A stretch of DNA of 64,000 nt, taken from positions 62,001-126,000 of the forward strand of contig NZ_JAWRCU010000014.1 in NCBI RefSeq assembly GCF_033542235.1. Reading direction: 5' to 3'. The number at the start of each line of letters is the position of its first letter. Position 1 is the first letter of the stretch. Below, piece after piece: positions 11,201-19,019 of the stretch. This DNA is from JAWRCU01 sp033542235. Lineage in GTDB: Bacteria; Pseudomonadota; Alphaproteobacteria; Rhizobiales; Rhizobiaceae. Under the pieces are notes generated by a model that worked only from the letters and a program-made list of their open reading frames with translations, was not told the origin of the DNA and ran no database searches. Both the position numbers and the translations under genes were made by a program.

Positions 11201-11997
11201 GCTCCGGCCGGCTCCGAATAGGCTCGTTCGGGATCATCGGCAGGGGAGGTCAGGTCGGCAGCTTCGCTGCTGGTGCTTCGTTGCAGCCAGGCTCCGTCCT
11301 TGTCGGCAACAGGCTCCGACTCGTACGCCTCGCCCTCCAGCGCCTCGTCGACCACCACGAGCAGAAAAGTCGCAGGCTCGTCGGTGAGTCTCACGAAACC
11401 CGCCGGCAGGAAGCCGTCTCCGGCCTCCAGCATGCGCTTGACCAGCCGTTCGCTTCTCGCCTCGCTTGCCAGTGCGCCGAGCACATGAGCCGCTATGCCG
11501 AGCCGCTCGAAGCCGCTCGAAGCCGCGACCAGCTTGCCCCCGCCATCGACGATGGCAGCATAGTGCCCGTCCTGGTCGAGCCCGGCAATGGCGCAGCTTG
11601 CCGTCTCGGCCGGGCTGCGCCAGGCCGCTGAAGCTGCGGGCACGGCGAGCAGGATCGCCTGCTCGCCGCCCGGCAGCTCGATTTCGCTCGCGCTGAAGGA
11701 GATGGCGCGGCTCATCAGACCGCTCGCCAGCCGGACGGTGACTGCCCTGTCTTTGCCGATCCGTGGATAACCGGGCGCCGCCATGATCTGGCGCTTGGCC
11801 GCGAGCCCGATCTGTGGCTCCATGCCGATGATGGCGCCGATGTCGGAATAGCCGAACAGCACGGCGCCCGGTCCATTCGCCCAGATCACCTCATCCAGCG
11901 CGGGTGTAAGGATCGCCATCGCCTCGCCTTCGGCAAAGCGTGTGCGGATCGGGTCGAGCGCAGCGATATCGATGTAGGAATATTGACCTGACGGCAT
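8263..11997 (-). CDS. PAS-domain sensor histidine kinase, PleC/DivJ/PdhS type
   Basis: A 1244-residue histidine kinase with no visible membrane segment. The order is: N-terminal PAS-like region (1-170), acidic Ala/Glu-rich low-complexity linker (about 225-345), PAS-like domain (370-475), second long low-complexity linker (480-755), two PAS domains (760-860 and 880-1000), HisKA with the phospho-accepting His1022 in VSHEIRTPLN, then HATPase_c with N box (NLLSNAIRYTP), G1 (DTGIGM) and G2 (GTGLGL). The dimerisation helix has FGPIGNDRYKDYL, the mark of the PleC/DivJ/PdhS kinases that act on DivK and PleD in alphaproteobacterial cell-cycle control. There is no receiver domain. The linkers make it longer than its relatives. 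Cell-cycle role is inferred; Brucella PdhS is the closest named type I can suggest. Confidence 0.88.
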   Translation of the reverse strand: MPSGQYSYIDIAALDPIRTRFAEGEAMAILTPALDEVIWANGPGAVLFGYSDIGAIIGMEPQIGLAAKRQIMAAPGYPRIGKDRAVTVRLASGLMSRAISFSASEIELPGGEQAILLAVPAASAAWRSPAETASCAIAGLDQDGHYAAIVDGGGKLVAASSGFERLGIAAHVLGALASEARSERLVKRMLEAGDGFLPAGFVRLTDEPATFLLVVVDEALEGEAYESEPVADKDGAWLQRSTSSEAADLTSPADDPERAYSEPAGAGATSAEGTPRDGTDLTPAAEGPDASQDSGEGTGRQKGAADELAARETAIASDQPRESADEAPALAEDRPQAAEQVRPAASQPEMNGLGVPESASASAFDRSAAPVRFVWKTDAAGRFSEISQEFASAVRLAPGDLVGLSFREAAERLGIDPSGEIAGLLERHDTWSGRSVLWPVAGTELRIPVDLAALPTYDRDRNFAGFRGFGVARPTDAIVDQQASGFSLAKRVPDEQDMAASTAAAAGESGATSDEGATPGEQQAPRAPAEHPASNDPFQGEVPAISIAAKQERRQSDKVIRLAEHRPTIDKALSPGERNAFREIGDRLRKDSGVAAPVDPTLRADNDREPRPDAAPERQTSPEDETARIGSGAEGTLPGPDLDQVGSAGAPQAADAEAESAATELSETGAPEDEAVAEPGKTGDEAALQSATERELTGEASAATAAVEVAREAGTASSPEAAEAPPADRVPPRYLPSAFASGEQSAARAPLDTSILDKLPVPVLIHSGDVLHYANREFLDFTAYASVEELDAAGGLGELFGEPYPAEDDGDEPGRKLRLRTSQGLEHPVEAFLQSVPWGQGKALLLSLRRSWRQPVTYPAMQATAMPDGDADLEARIAEMRAIMDTATDGVVLIKPDGMIRSISRPAEALFGFDSKDVAGKPFTSLFAIESQRAAHDYLNGLSDHGVASVLNDGREVIGRESQGRFIPLFMTIGKLPSDSGYCAVMRDITQWKRAEEELTQARAQAERASSQKTEFLARVSHEIRTPLNAIIGFSELMLDGKFGPIGNDRYKDYLRDINRSGNHVLDLVNDLLDISKIEAGQQEMSYEAVSLNDTLAETVALMQPQANRERVIIRSSFASRLPEVVADLRSVRQIALNLLSNAIRYTPAGGQVIVSTAYEASGDVVMRVRDTGIGMSQPEIEQALKPFKQINALKRARGDGTGLGLPLTKAMVEANRARFIINSTPGEGTLVEITFPSTRVLAD

Positions 11998-12138
11998 TTC
12001 TGACCGGTGGGAATGAATGCTCGGAAGCCCCCGAAATTAAGACTTTATTAATAAAACTCCAGCCTGCCGGCGTCCACAACGCCGCTGCCGAGCCCACCGG
12101 AATCTCTCGGCACGTGGTTAATTCGAAGTCGTTGATTT

Positions 12139-12185
12139 TGCAGCGCAACAAAAATGTTGCACTGCACAAAGAGATTTGCTATTCT
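12139..12185 (+). promoter_or_regulatory. Phasin promoter with PhaR-like operator
   Basis: 12139-12166 is a 28 bp near-perfect palindrome, TGCAGCGCAACA-AAAA-TGTTGCACTGCA. Its right arm overlaps a -35 hexamer TTGCAC (12158-12163), followed 16 bases later by TATTCT (12180-12185). PhaR/AniA repressors bind TGC-rich palindromes before phasin genes, so repression of phaP until PHB accumulates is a reasonable inference. Confidence 0.7.
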
Positions 12186-12244
12186 TCATCCCATCATCAA
12201 CGAACGGCGACCGAAATCAACGCCGTCATTTACAGGATAGGAAA

Positions 12245-12712
12245 ATGCCCAGGACCACCAAGAGCATCGAGAACGATACCGTCGCCAACGTTGAATTTCC
12301 CTCCTTCGACACCTCCAAGGCCGCCGATCAGGTTCGCGCCTTCGCCGAGAAGGGCATCGAGCAGTCGAAGGAAGCTTACGCGAAGCTGAAGACCGGCGCC
12401 GAGGAGGCGCAGAAAGCGCTGGAATCGACTTACGAGACCGTCAAGTCGGTCGGCAACGACATCACGCTGAAGACAATCGCGGCGCTGCGCGCCAATTCCG
12501 AAGCGAGCTTCGCCCATATTGAGGCGCTGGTCGGCGCGAAGTCGCTTGCCGAGGTGATCGAGTTGCAGACGGCCTTCATGCGCCAGAGCGTCGATAAGGC
12601 CGTCGAGCAGGCCAAGGAGTTGCAGGCCGTCACCAGCAAGGCCGCCGAAGACGTCTCCAAACCGATGAAAGACGTTTTCGAGAAGGCGATCAAGGAACTC
12701 AAGGTCGCCTGA
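12245..12712 (+). CDS. phaP: Phasin family protein
   Basis: A 155-residue phasin, the small amphipathic protein that coats poly-hydroxybutyrate granules in the cytoplasm. Nearly the whole protein is predicted helix, rich in Ala, Lys and Glu, without cysteine or signal peptide. The phasin core runs from about residue 30 (VRAFAEKGIEQSKEAYAKL) to 140. The ATG at 12245 has AGGA at a suitable distance; an upstream in-frame start would add an unlikely segment. A PhaR-like palindrome over the -35 region and a downstream terminator define a single-gene unit. Acetoacetyl-CoA synthetase at 2603 serves the same polymer cycle. Confidence 0.93.
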   Translation: MPRTTKSIENDTVANVEFPSFDTSKAADQVRAFAEKGIEQSKEAYAKLKTGAEEAQKALESTYETVKSVGNDITLKTIAALRANSEASFAHIEALVGAKSLAEVIELQTAFMRQSVDKAVEQAKELQAVTSKAAEDVSKPMKDVFEKAIKELKVA

Positions 12713-12806
12713 CGAGTTAGGGTCACCAGACACCCGCGAGGCGGATCCTCCTCCCTCCGTCTTGCGGGCCAGGCCAGCATCCTCCTCCCGCTGGCCTCTA
12801 ATAGGA

Positions 12807-12840
12807 AAAGGCCGGACCTCCTCCCCCGGCCTTTTTCTTT
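12807..12840 (+). terminator. Intrinsic terminator after phaP
   Basis: Stem AAAAGGCCGG (12807-12816) / CCGGCCTTTTT (12827-12837) with a 10-base loop; the stem's own T run provides the U tract. Confidence 0.85.
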
Positions 12841-12933
12841 GCCTAAGAACTGGCGAAATGGTCGACAGGCTTCCATCCCGCTTGAAATATCCTAGAATTA
12901 CCCGTATCTCACGGCTCGCCGATAAAGGCCCGT

Positions 12934-13010
12934 GCGGTTGTAGCTCAGCTGGTTAGAGCGCAGGATTGTGGCTCCTGAGGTCGGTGGTTCGAACCCACCC
13001 AACCGTACCA
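12934..13010 (+). tRNA. tRNA-His (GTG)
   Basis: Complete cloverleaf: acceptor GCGGTTG/CAACCGT, D-arm TAGCTCAGCTGGTTAGAGC, anticodon stem CAGGA/TCCTG with loop TTGTGGC (anticodon GTG), T-arm GGTGG-TTCGAAC-CCACC, and an encoded 3' CCA. The discriminator base 73 is A and position -1 is T, not the almost universal G-1:C73 pair. This matches the alphaproteobacterial group known to have lost G-1. Confidence 0.96.
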
Positions 13011-13116
13011 TTCTCGCATATGACGATTTGCACCGACGCGGCGGGGCCGACCGAACCTCGTCAATGAGGCACTATCTCGTCTGGATAGATAGACGCTTTA
13101 CCATTAAGCCCCAGCT

Positions 13117-13485
13117 TCAGGGTTCGAGCACCGGGCAACCCCGTTCCCGGCCGAAGGTCACAGCGACCCGATCGCCGTCATATGACCGGCCGCGGATCCG
13201 AATCGTGCGCTCGCCGGCGTAGGCGACGCGGGCGCGCCGGATCCCCATGTCTTCCGCCTTGTTGAGCGCCCGGTCCTCCGTGCATCCGCGCCGCTGAGCG
13301 TAACGGTAGCCGTCGTCGTTGCAATCCTCGACGTCCGGGTCGCAGGCCTGGCGCATCCTGAGCTGTGGGCCGTGGCGGTCGAGCCGAAGCTCCAAATCCT
13401 GTGCAGATGCCGGGGCTGCAAGCCCTGGTAAACCCGCGGCGCCGACCGCCAGCGAAAAAGCCGCTTTAATCAATAGACTGCGCAT
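13117..13485 (-). CDS. Small secreted protein of unknown function
   Basis: A 122-residue exported protein that I cannot name. Residues 1-28 form a clear Sec signal peptide (MRSLLIKAAFSLAVGAAG, ending ASA-QD). The mature protein is short, has four cysteines (CDPDVEDC, RRGC, RGCPVLEP region) that could form two disulfides, and has a repeated basic pattern ending IRIRGRSYDGDRVAVTFGR. ATG 13485 is chosen because GAAGGAGGA lies seven bases upstream. It is transcribed alone, opposite to the tRNA. Conserved hypotheticals of this shape occur in Rhizobiales, but no activity can be assigned. Confidence 0.75.
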   Translation of the reverse strand: MRSLLIKAAFSLAVGAAGLPGLAAPASAQDLELRLDRHGPQLRMRQACDPDVEDCNDDGYRYAQRRGCTEDRALNKAEDMGIRRARVAYAGERTIRIRGRSYDGDRVAVTFGRERGCPVLEP

Positions 13486-13575
13486 TTGTGGTCCTCCTTC
13501 AGGAGGTTCCAACGAACGGAGGACGTTTCGGTTTCATGTCGGGCGGACGGACAAGGCAATCGGGTAGGTGCCGAA

Positions 13576-13738
13576 GACCCCCGCTCCGCCTCGCTTCGCT
13601 CGGCACCTCTCCCCCTCAAAAGTCCTCAAAAGGGGAGAGGAAGGGCGCCTGGCATTGCGACCGGCGCTTCCTCTCCCCCGTCGATCGGGCGTCGATCGGG
13701 GGAGAGGTGGTTCGCGAAGCGAACCGGAGCGGGGGTCG
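13576..13738. repeat. Long inverted repeat, family G (copy 1)
   Basis: Outer arms GACCCCCGCTCCG and CGGAGCGGGGGTC enclose two smaller hairpins built on CCTCTCCCC/GGGGAGAGG, with short duplications (GTCCTCAAAA, CGTCGATCGG). Related single hairpins occur at 48668 and 62627. Confidence 0.75.
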
Positions 13739-13853
13739 ACCTCATAGACGACTGCTCTGGGCGGAAAGGGAGGTGATTGGCAACTCGTCCGCCTCAGTTA
13801 AGTCTTGTAAGGCGAAGGCGTCGACCGGCGGCACAGGCGATTGGAAATCGTTC

Positions 13854-14978
13854 CTAACCTGCCGAAAACCTCCGCTCCAGCCACGGGCGCGGCAGCGCCG
13901 GTACGAAATTCCCGTCGCGGCCGGTCATGTCCTCGTTGGCGGTGAGGGCGTTGAGGATGGCTTCTTCGGTTGCCTGAATGACGGCGTCGAAGAAGATATT
14001 GATCTCCGGGTCGGGGATGTACGATGCGGTGGCGAGTTCTGATTGCGTTGCGCCGGCCGCCTCCGCATTGGCCGTGGAGAAGGCGAGGAAGATGTCGCCG
14101 GAGCTGTGATAGCCGTAGCCGCCCGTCGCCGCCACGCCGAGCGGCATGCGCCGCGCGATGCGCTTCAACTGGTGCGGCAGGAATGGCGCGTCGGTCGCGG
14201 CGATGCCGATGATCGAGCTTTTCTCCTTTTGCGGCGTGTTGTCGATCACTGCTGGCTCGACGAGTTCCGGCCCCACACGGGCTCCCCGGATGGTGAGATT
14301 GTGCCTGCGGCCGTAGTTTGCCTGCACGAAAACGCCGAGCGTGAAGCTCTTGCCCTGCCATTCGACGACACGCGAGGCGGTTCCCGAGCCGGCCTTGAAG
14401 CCGAAAGCCGTCATGCCGGTGCCGCCACCGACGCTGCCTTCCTCGATCGGCCCCGCTGCTGCGCCGTCGAGTGCTGCGGCCACGTGGTCGAAGGTCAGGT
14501 GATGGCCGTTGATGTCGTTCAGGAACCCGTCATAGGTCTCGGCCGCGACCGGCAGGCCCCAGGCGTCGAGCGCGCCCGGCAGCAGGCGGTGCATCCAGCG
14601 CAGCGTGCCGTCATGCGCGACGCCGCAGGAATGCGTGTTGGTGATGGTGATCGGGAAGTTGAACGTGCCGACTTCCTCGATGAGATGCGAGCCGGTCATC
14701 TCGCCATTGCCGTTCATCGAATAGATGCCGGCAAAGACCGGCTGAGCGAGCTCCGCCTTTGGCCGCGGCAGGATCGCCGTCACGCCGGTGCGCACGGGGC
14801 CCTTGGCGACCACGAGCGGCCCCGACCCTGAAATCAGCGTGGTGTAGCCGACCGCGACGCCGGGCACGTCGGTGATCGCATTGAGGGCGCCCGGCACGCC
14901 GTCGAAGGGGATGCCGTAGCCGCGGGCGCGCGGCTTTCCGGAAGGGGTGGCGGCGTGGTGCTGCGGAATGCCGATCAA
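13854..14978 (-). CDS. P1 family peptidase (DmpA-like aminopeptidase)
   Basis: A 374-residue member of the DmpA/BapA (MEROPS P1/S58) family, self-processing N-terminal-nucleophile-like aminopeptidases that act on D-amino-acid or beta-peptide substrates. No signal peptide. The family core is visible: ITDVPGVAVGYTT at the start, TNTHSCGVAHDG, EEGSVGGGTGMTAFGFKAG, and SSGDIFLAFSTAN. The nucleophile should be Ser293 of SSGD, before which DmpA-type precursors are cut; the preceding residue here is Ser rather than the Gly of DmpA. The start is TTG 14978, overlapping the xseA stop (TTGA) with GGGAG seven bases upstream, so the two genes are translationally coupled. The biological substrate is unknown. 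Confidence 0.9.
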   Translation of the reverse strand: MIGIPQHHAATPSGKPRARGYGIPFDGVPGALNAITDVPGVAVGYTTLISGSGPLVVAKGPVRTGVTAILPRPKAELAQPVFAGIYSMNGNGEMTGSHLIEEVGTFNFPITITNTHSCGVAHDGTLRWMHRLLPGALDAWGLPVAAETYDGFLNDINGHHLTFDHVAAALDGAAAGPIEEGSVGGGTGMTAFGFKAGSGTASRVVEWQGKSFTLGVFVQANYGRRHNLTIRGARVGPELVEPAVIDNTPQKEKSSIIGIAATDAPFLPHQLKRIARRMPLGVAATGGYGYHSSGDIFLAFSTANAEAAGATQSELATASYIPDPEINIFFDAVIQATEEAILNALTANEDMTGRDGNFVPALPRPWLERRFSAG

Positions 14979-16546
14979 AAGAGGCTCCCTTGCCTGTCCG
15001 GATCAGCGCCTTTCCTGGAAAGTTTCGTGCGCTGCGTCCGGCTTGCGGCTTCGCCGGTGGCGATCGCATTGGCCTTGCCGTCGGCGAGCGTCAGCGTCAG
15101 TCGCTCGCCGGCAAAGATCGAAGCGGCGCTCTTCACGATCGTCCCGTCCGCGTTGGACACAACTGCGAAGCCGCGCTCCAGCACCGCCTGATAGGAAAGC
15201 GTGGAGAGCAGCCGGTCGGCTTGGACCAGGCGCGAAAAGCGGCGCTCCAGCGAAACCTCGATCGAGCGGTCGCCGCGGCTCTGCAGCACGCCGAGGCGCT
15301 CCCGGAAAGCCTGGTGGCGGCGGGTGAGCACGGCCGGGTCGAACCGCCGCGCGTCGCGCTCGAAGCGCGAGCGCCGGTCACGCACTTCGGCACGCAAAGC
15401 CGCAAGCAGCCGGTCGGAGAGGGCACGCACATCCTTGCGGCCTTGCGTGACGCGCCGCGTGAGGACCGCCGGCGACAGCCGGACCGCGCCGAGCCGCGCC
15501 CGTTTCCGCTCCGTGTTGACCACCAGGCCGCGCGCAAGCCGGCTCGTCGCCTCGTCGAAGCGCCGGCGCGGCAACGCAAGCAGCTGGTCGGCCGAGGGCA
15601 GGGCGCGGGCAGCGGCCCGCAGCGCCTGCCGCCTGCGATCGATGCCGCGCGATGCGCAGGCCCTCAGCCGCGCGCCAAGCGAAGCAAGGCCGGCCTCCAG
15701 CTCCGCCTTTACCGGCACTGCCATCTCGGCCGCGCCAGTCGGGGTCGGCGCGCGCATGTCGGCGACGAAGTCGACCAGCGTCCAGTCCGTCTCGTGACCG
15801 ACCGCCGAGATCACGGGAATGCCGGAAGCCGCCACGGCGCGGGCGAGCGCCTCGTCGTTGAAGCCCCACAAATCCTCCAGGCTGCCGCCGCCGCGCGCCA
15901 CGATCAGAACGTCCGGCCTCGGGATGGCGCCGCTTGCGGCCAGCGCGTTGAAGCCGTCGACGGCCGCGGTTGCTTCGGGGCCGGCCGTGTCGCCCTGGAC
16001 GCGCACCGGCCAGACGATGATGTGGACGGGAAAGCGGTCCTTGATGCGGTGAAGTATGTCGCGGATCACGGCGCCGGTCGGCGAGGTCACGACGCCGATC
16101 ACTTTGGGCATGAAGGGCAGCCGCCGCTTGCGCGAAGCCTCGAACAGCCCCTCGGCCGCGAGCTTGCGCTTTCGCTCTTCGAGCAGCGCCATCAGCGCGC
16201 CGGCCCCGGCGGGCTCCAGATTGTCGATGACGATCTGGTATTTCGACGAGCCGGGATAGGTGGTGAGCCTGCCGCTCGCGATCACTTCCATGCCTTCCTC
16301 GGGCCGGAAGCGCAGCCGCGCCATGGTCGTCTTCCAGATTACGGCCTCAATCCGGGCGCGGTCGTCCTTCAGCGCGAAATAGGCATGGCCGGACGAATGC
16401 GGCCCGCGATAGCCTGAAATCTCGCCGCGCACGCGGACATTGCCGAACTGATCCTCGATCGCGCGCTTCAGCGCGCCGGAAATCTCCGAGACCGTGTATT
16501 CGGTCGCGTTGCTGCGCCCCGAATCGGTGAAAAGCGTATCGGACAT
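14975..16546 (-). CDS. xseA: Exodeoxyribonuclease VII large subunit
   Basis: Large, catalytic subunit of exonuclease VII, which with XseB degrades single-stranded DNA to oligonucleotides in repair. 523 residues, somewhat longer than E. coli XseA, as is common in rhizobia. The N-terminal OB-fold is seen at residues 18-100 (VSEISGALKRAIE, then VRVRGEISGY) and the catalytic domain at GVVTSPTGAVIRDI, ARGGGSLEDLWGFNDE and AVGHETDWTLVDF. The C-terminal third is Arg-rich helix. ATG 16546 (MSDTLFTDSG) is preferred to an upstream start that would add 34 atypical residues encoded partly by a palindromic repeat. The P1 peptidase gene overlaps its stop by 4 bases. xseB is not nearby. Confidence 0.95.
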   Translation of the reverse strand: MSDTLFTDSGRSNATEYTVSEISGALKRAIEDQFGNVRVRGEISGYRGPHSSGHAYFALKDDRARIEAVIWKTTMARLRFRPEEGMEVIASGRLTTYPGSSKYQIVIDNLEPAGAGALMALLEERKRKLAAEGLFEASRKRRLPFMPKVIGVVTSPTGAVIRDILHRIKDRFPVHIIVWPVRVQGDTAGPEATAAVDGFNALAASGAIPRPDVLIVARGGGSLEDLWGFNDEALARAVAASGIPVISAVGHETDWTLVDFVADMRAPTPTGAAEMAVPVKAELEAGLASLGARLRACASRGIDRRRQALRAAARALPSADQLLALPRRRFDEATSRLARGLVVNTERKRARLGAVRLSPAVLTRRVTQGRKDVRALSDRLLAALRAEVRDRRSRFERDARRFDPAVLTRRHQAFRERLGVLQSRGDRSIEVSLERRFSRLVQADRLLSTLSYQAVLERGFAVVSNADGTIVKSAASIFAGERLTLTLADGKANAIATGEAASRTQRTKLSRKGADPDRQGSLF

Positions 16547-16591
16547 GAAGGGATAGGGACCCAATGGCACCGCATGGTCAAGTGGCGCCTG

Positions 16592-16641
16592 GCGCATCGG
16601 ACCGAAAAGTGCGCAACGGTTTTCGGACGAATCCGATGCGC
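16592..16641. repeat. Short intergenic palindrome, family P (diverged copy)
   Basis: Arms GCGCATCGGA ... TCCGATGCGC around ACCGAAAAG/TTTTCGG. It has the same architecture as the copies at 376 and 23558 but a different outer arm. It lies in the divergent region between xseA and the EamA gene. Confidence 0.7.
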
Positions 16642-16776
16642 AAAACAAGAGGCAGAGCGGCGTGGCGCTCCAGCTCTAACGCAGGCGATATCTAGCCGCT
16701 TGTCCGGACGACATGCGACCTGCCGGAAGGAAGCCTATCCCATCACCTCATTCAATCGAAAGATCAGAACTATGCG

Positions 16777-17748
16777 ATGGACTGCAGCCTGCCGCGTGCC
16801 TACACCCCGCTGATGTCTGCCGAAGCCGCCACTGCGATCCCGTCGAAAGCCATGACTTCACGCCCGTTCGAGCCGCTCGATTATGGGCTCTATGCGCTCA
16901 CGGTGCTTTCCTGGAGCGCCTCCTGGTTCGCCATCAAGCTGCAGGTCGATGTCGTCTCGCCCGAGGTCAACATCGTCTGGCGCTTCGCGATCGCGTCCAT
17001 TCTGATGTTCGCCTGGGTGCTCGTTTCGGGGCGGCGGCTCACCTTTCCGTTGTCGGACCATCTGCGCTTTGTGACGCTCGGTGTCCTGATGTTCTCGTCG
17101 AATTTCCTGCTCTTCTATTATGGCGCGCTGCATTTGGTGAGCGGCCTGCTCTCGGTCGTCTTCTCGCTGGCTTCGGTCGTCAACATGCTGCTTGCCGCGT
17201 TGATAACACGCGAGCCCCCGTCATTGCGGGTGCTGGTCGGCGGGCTTGCAGGCTTTCTCGGCATAGCGCTGATGTTCTACCCCGAAATGGCCAGGCATGG
17301 TCTCAATGGCGATACGCTGACCGGCCTGCTGCTGTGTGTCGGCGGCACGCTGTCCTTCTGCCTGGGCAACCAGGTTTCGGCCTATAATCAGCGGCGCGGC
17401 CTCCCGATTGTCTCGGTCAATGCATGGGGCATGCTCTACGGCACGATCTGGTCGGGCTTCCTGGCCTTCGTTCTCGGCAAGCCCTTCATGATCGAGCCGA
17501 CCGTTTCCTATTTCGGCTCGCTGATCTTCCTTGCGGTCGTTTCCACGGTGATCGCCTTCGCCGCCTATCTCACGCTGCTCGGGCGGATAGGCACTGCGCG
17601 CGCCGGCTACTCGACGGTGATGTTCCCCATCTTCGCGCTACTGATCTCGACCGCCTTCGAGGGCTATTCCTGGACGGCATATGCAGTTGCCGGGCTGGCG
17701 CTGGTCGGGCTCGGCAACGTGCTCGTCATTGGTACCGGGAAGAGATGA
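16777..17748 (+). CDS. DMT/EamA family transporter
   Basis: Ten-helix inner-membrane exporter of the drug/metabolite transporter superfamily, 323 residues with two EamA repeats (about 35-165 and 185-318). Typical patches are SWSASWFAIKL in the first helix, FSLASVVNMLLAAL, and the C-terminal AGLALVGLGNVLVI. The N-terminus is uncertain: ATG 16777, ATG 16813 and a third ATG near 16852 are all in frame and none has a good ribosome binding site; the conserved part starts after the third. The 3' end overlaps the convergent SH3 gene by 23 bp. Substrate cannot be predicted. Confidence 0.85.
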   Translation: MDCSLPRAYTPLMSAEAATAIPSKAMTSRPFEPLDYGLYALTVLSWSASWFAIKLQVDVVSPEVNIVWRFAIASILMFAWVLVSGRRLTFPLSDHLRFVTLGVLMFSSNFLLFYYGALHLVSGLLSVVFSLASVVNMLLAALITREPPSLRVLVGGLAGFLGIALMFYPEMARHGLNGDTLTGLLLCVGGTLSFCLGNQVSAYNQRRGLPIVSVNAWGMLYGTIWSGFLAFVLGKPFMIEPTVSYFGSLIFLAVVSTVIAFAAYLTLLGRIGTARAGYSTVMFPIFALLISTAFEGYSWTAYAVAGLALVGLGNVLVIGTGKR

Positions 17749-18772
17749 CCCGGAAGGGCTGCTTCGAGCGGTCCTTTGCGGAGCCGTCATCCTTTGCGAC
17801 GGACGTTTCATCATTTGCGGCGGACGTTTCCGGCTTGTGGTCCGACCCTTCGGCGGCGTCGACCGTATATACCGTCTTCGCCTTAGCGGGCTTTGCAGCT
17901 TCGGCGCTGCCGCCTCGGGCGTCTCCGATGAAATCCTTGTAGATGAAGCCGCGCCGGCCGTTATAGACGATCTCGCACCAGTCCTTGCAGTTGAGGAGCT
18001 TCACATCGACCCCTCGCGGCACCGTATCGAGCACCTTCGAGCCTTTCTTCCCGTGCGATCGCATATGGACGCCCTTGATGATCTGCACCGTCCGGCCGCG
18101 GCCGGGGCTGGAGAGATCGGGAACCAGATCGTCATTCTGGGTCGCGGAGGCGGCTGGCTCGCTGCGCTTTTTCTTCGCAACGTCTTTTGGCTTCACATCC
18201 GCCGGGTCAACCGCGGCGGTCCGGGTCTCGTCGCTCGGGTCTTTCGCCTCGGCAGGCAATGGGTCCGCGAGCGAGAGGGCTGCAGCCGTCACGATTGCGC
18301 TCTGGTCCGGTGCCGCAGTCTGCTGCAGAACCGAGGCGAAGGCGGTCTTGCCTTTCTCGGCATCGGTCCGCGCCCAGCGCGGGTCCTGCTGCTCGAGCAG
18401 ATCGGTTTCAGCGGCTTCAGCCACCTCCTGCGGCGCTTTCGGCGCGGCCGGCGGGGGTGCCCCGACCTTCGCCGAAATCGGCTTTACCGTGACCTTGCGC
18501 ACCGGCACGATGAGGTCGGTCGGGTCGAGCGAGGCGACCGTAATGGGTTTTTCCTCGCTCGCCACGGGGCCTTGCTCGGTCGCGCCTTGCGTCGGCTCGG
18601 CATGGAATGCGACGACACCGCCCGCGGTAAGCAGTGCAGCGCTGCCGATGACAGCGATGGCGAAGACAAGGCTCGGACCGCCTCGGGGCCTGGCCGCCTT
18701 GGTTGTTTCGGGGACAATAGCTGCGGTTTGCGACCTCGAGGTCGCATCAGGTAAGGGACCACTCACTTTCAC
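17726..18772 (-). CDS. SH3-domain protein with N-terminal membrane anchor
   Basis: A 348-residue protein with a hydrophobic segment at about residues 34-56 (SLVFAIAVIGSAALLTAGGV), so it is probably anchored in the inner membrane with the rest in the periplasm. A long Pro/Ala/Lys/Glu-rich linker leads to a bacterial SH3 (SH3b) domain at about residues 222-282: VQIIKGVHMRSHGKKGSK, LLNCKDWCEIVYNGRRGFIY, ending KDFI. Two cysteines in LNCKDWCEI may pair. SH3b domains often bind cell-wall peptides, but no enzyme domain is present, so the role is open. The C-terminal tail is disordered. It is convergent with the EamA gene and overlaps it by 23 bp. Confidence 0.8.
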   Translation of the reverse strand: MKVSGPLPDATSRSQTAAIVPETTKAARPRGGPSLVFAIAVIGSAALLTAGGVVAFHAEPTQGATEQGPVASEEKPITVASLDPTDLIVPVRKVTVKPISAKVGAPPPAAPKAPQEVAEAAETDLLEQQDPRWARTDAEKGKTAFASVLQQTAAPDQSAIVTAAALSLADPLPAEAKDPSDETRTAAVDPADVKPKDVAKKKRSEPAASATQNDDLVPDLSSPGRGRTVQIIKGVHMRSHGKKGSKVLDTVPRGVDVKLLNCKDWCEIVYNGRRGFIYKDFIGDARGGSAEAAKPAKAKTVYTVDAAEGSDHKPETSAANDETSVAKDDGSAKDRSKQPFRVISSRYQ

Positions 18773-19019
18773 TCTCCACGCCAGACTTCAACAGTCGAGC
18801 GCCCCATCGGCCTGTGGAGCGATTGCCCTCGCCAGCTCCAGCAGCCGATCAGGCGGCAAAGAATGCCGCCAGCCGCAGGAAGCGTGAAAGCGAATTGTGG
18901 CGGAGAAGGGGCCGAACCCCGCTTCAGCGGGCCCAAAAGGCGGTTTTTTGGCGCAAAAACTGCAGTTTACGCTATTTTCGCTCAAGTTCAGGTCGGAAAA
19001 ACAGCTCGCGCAGCGTGGA

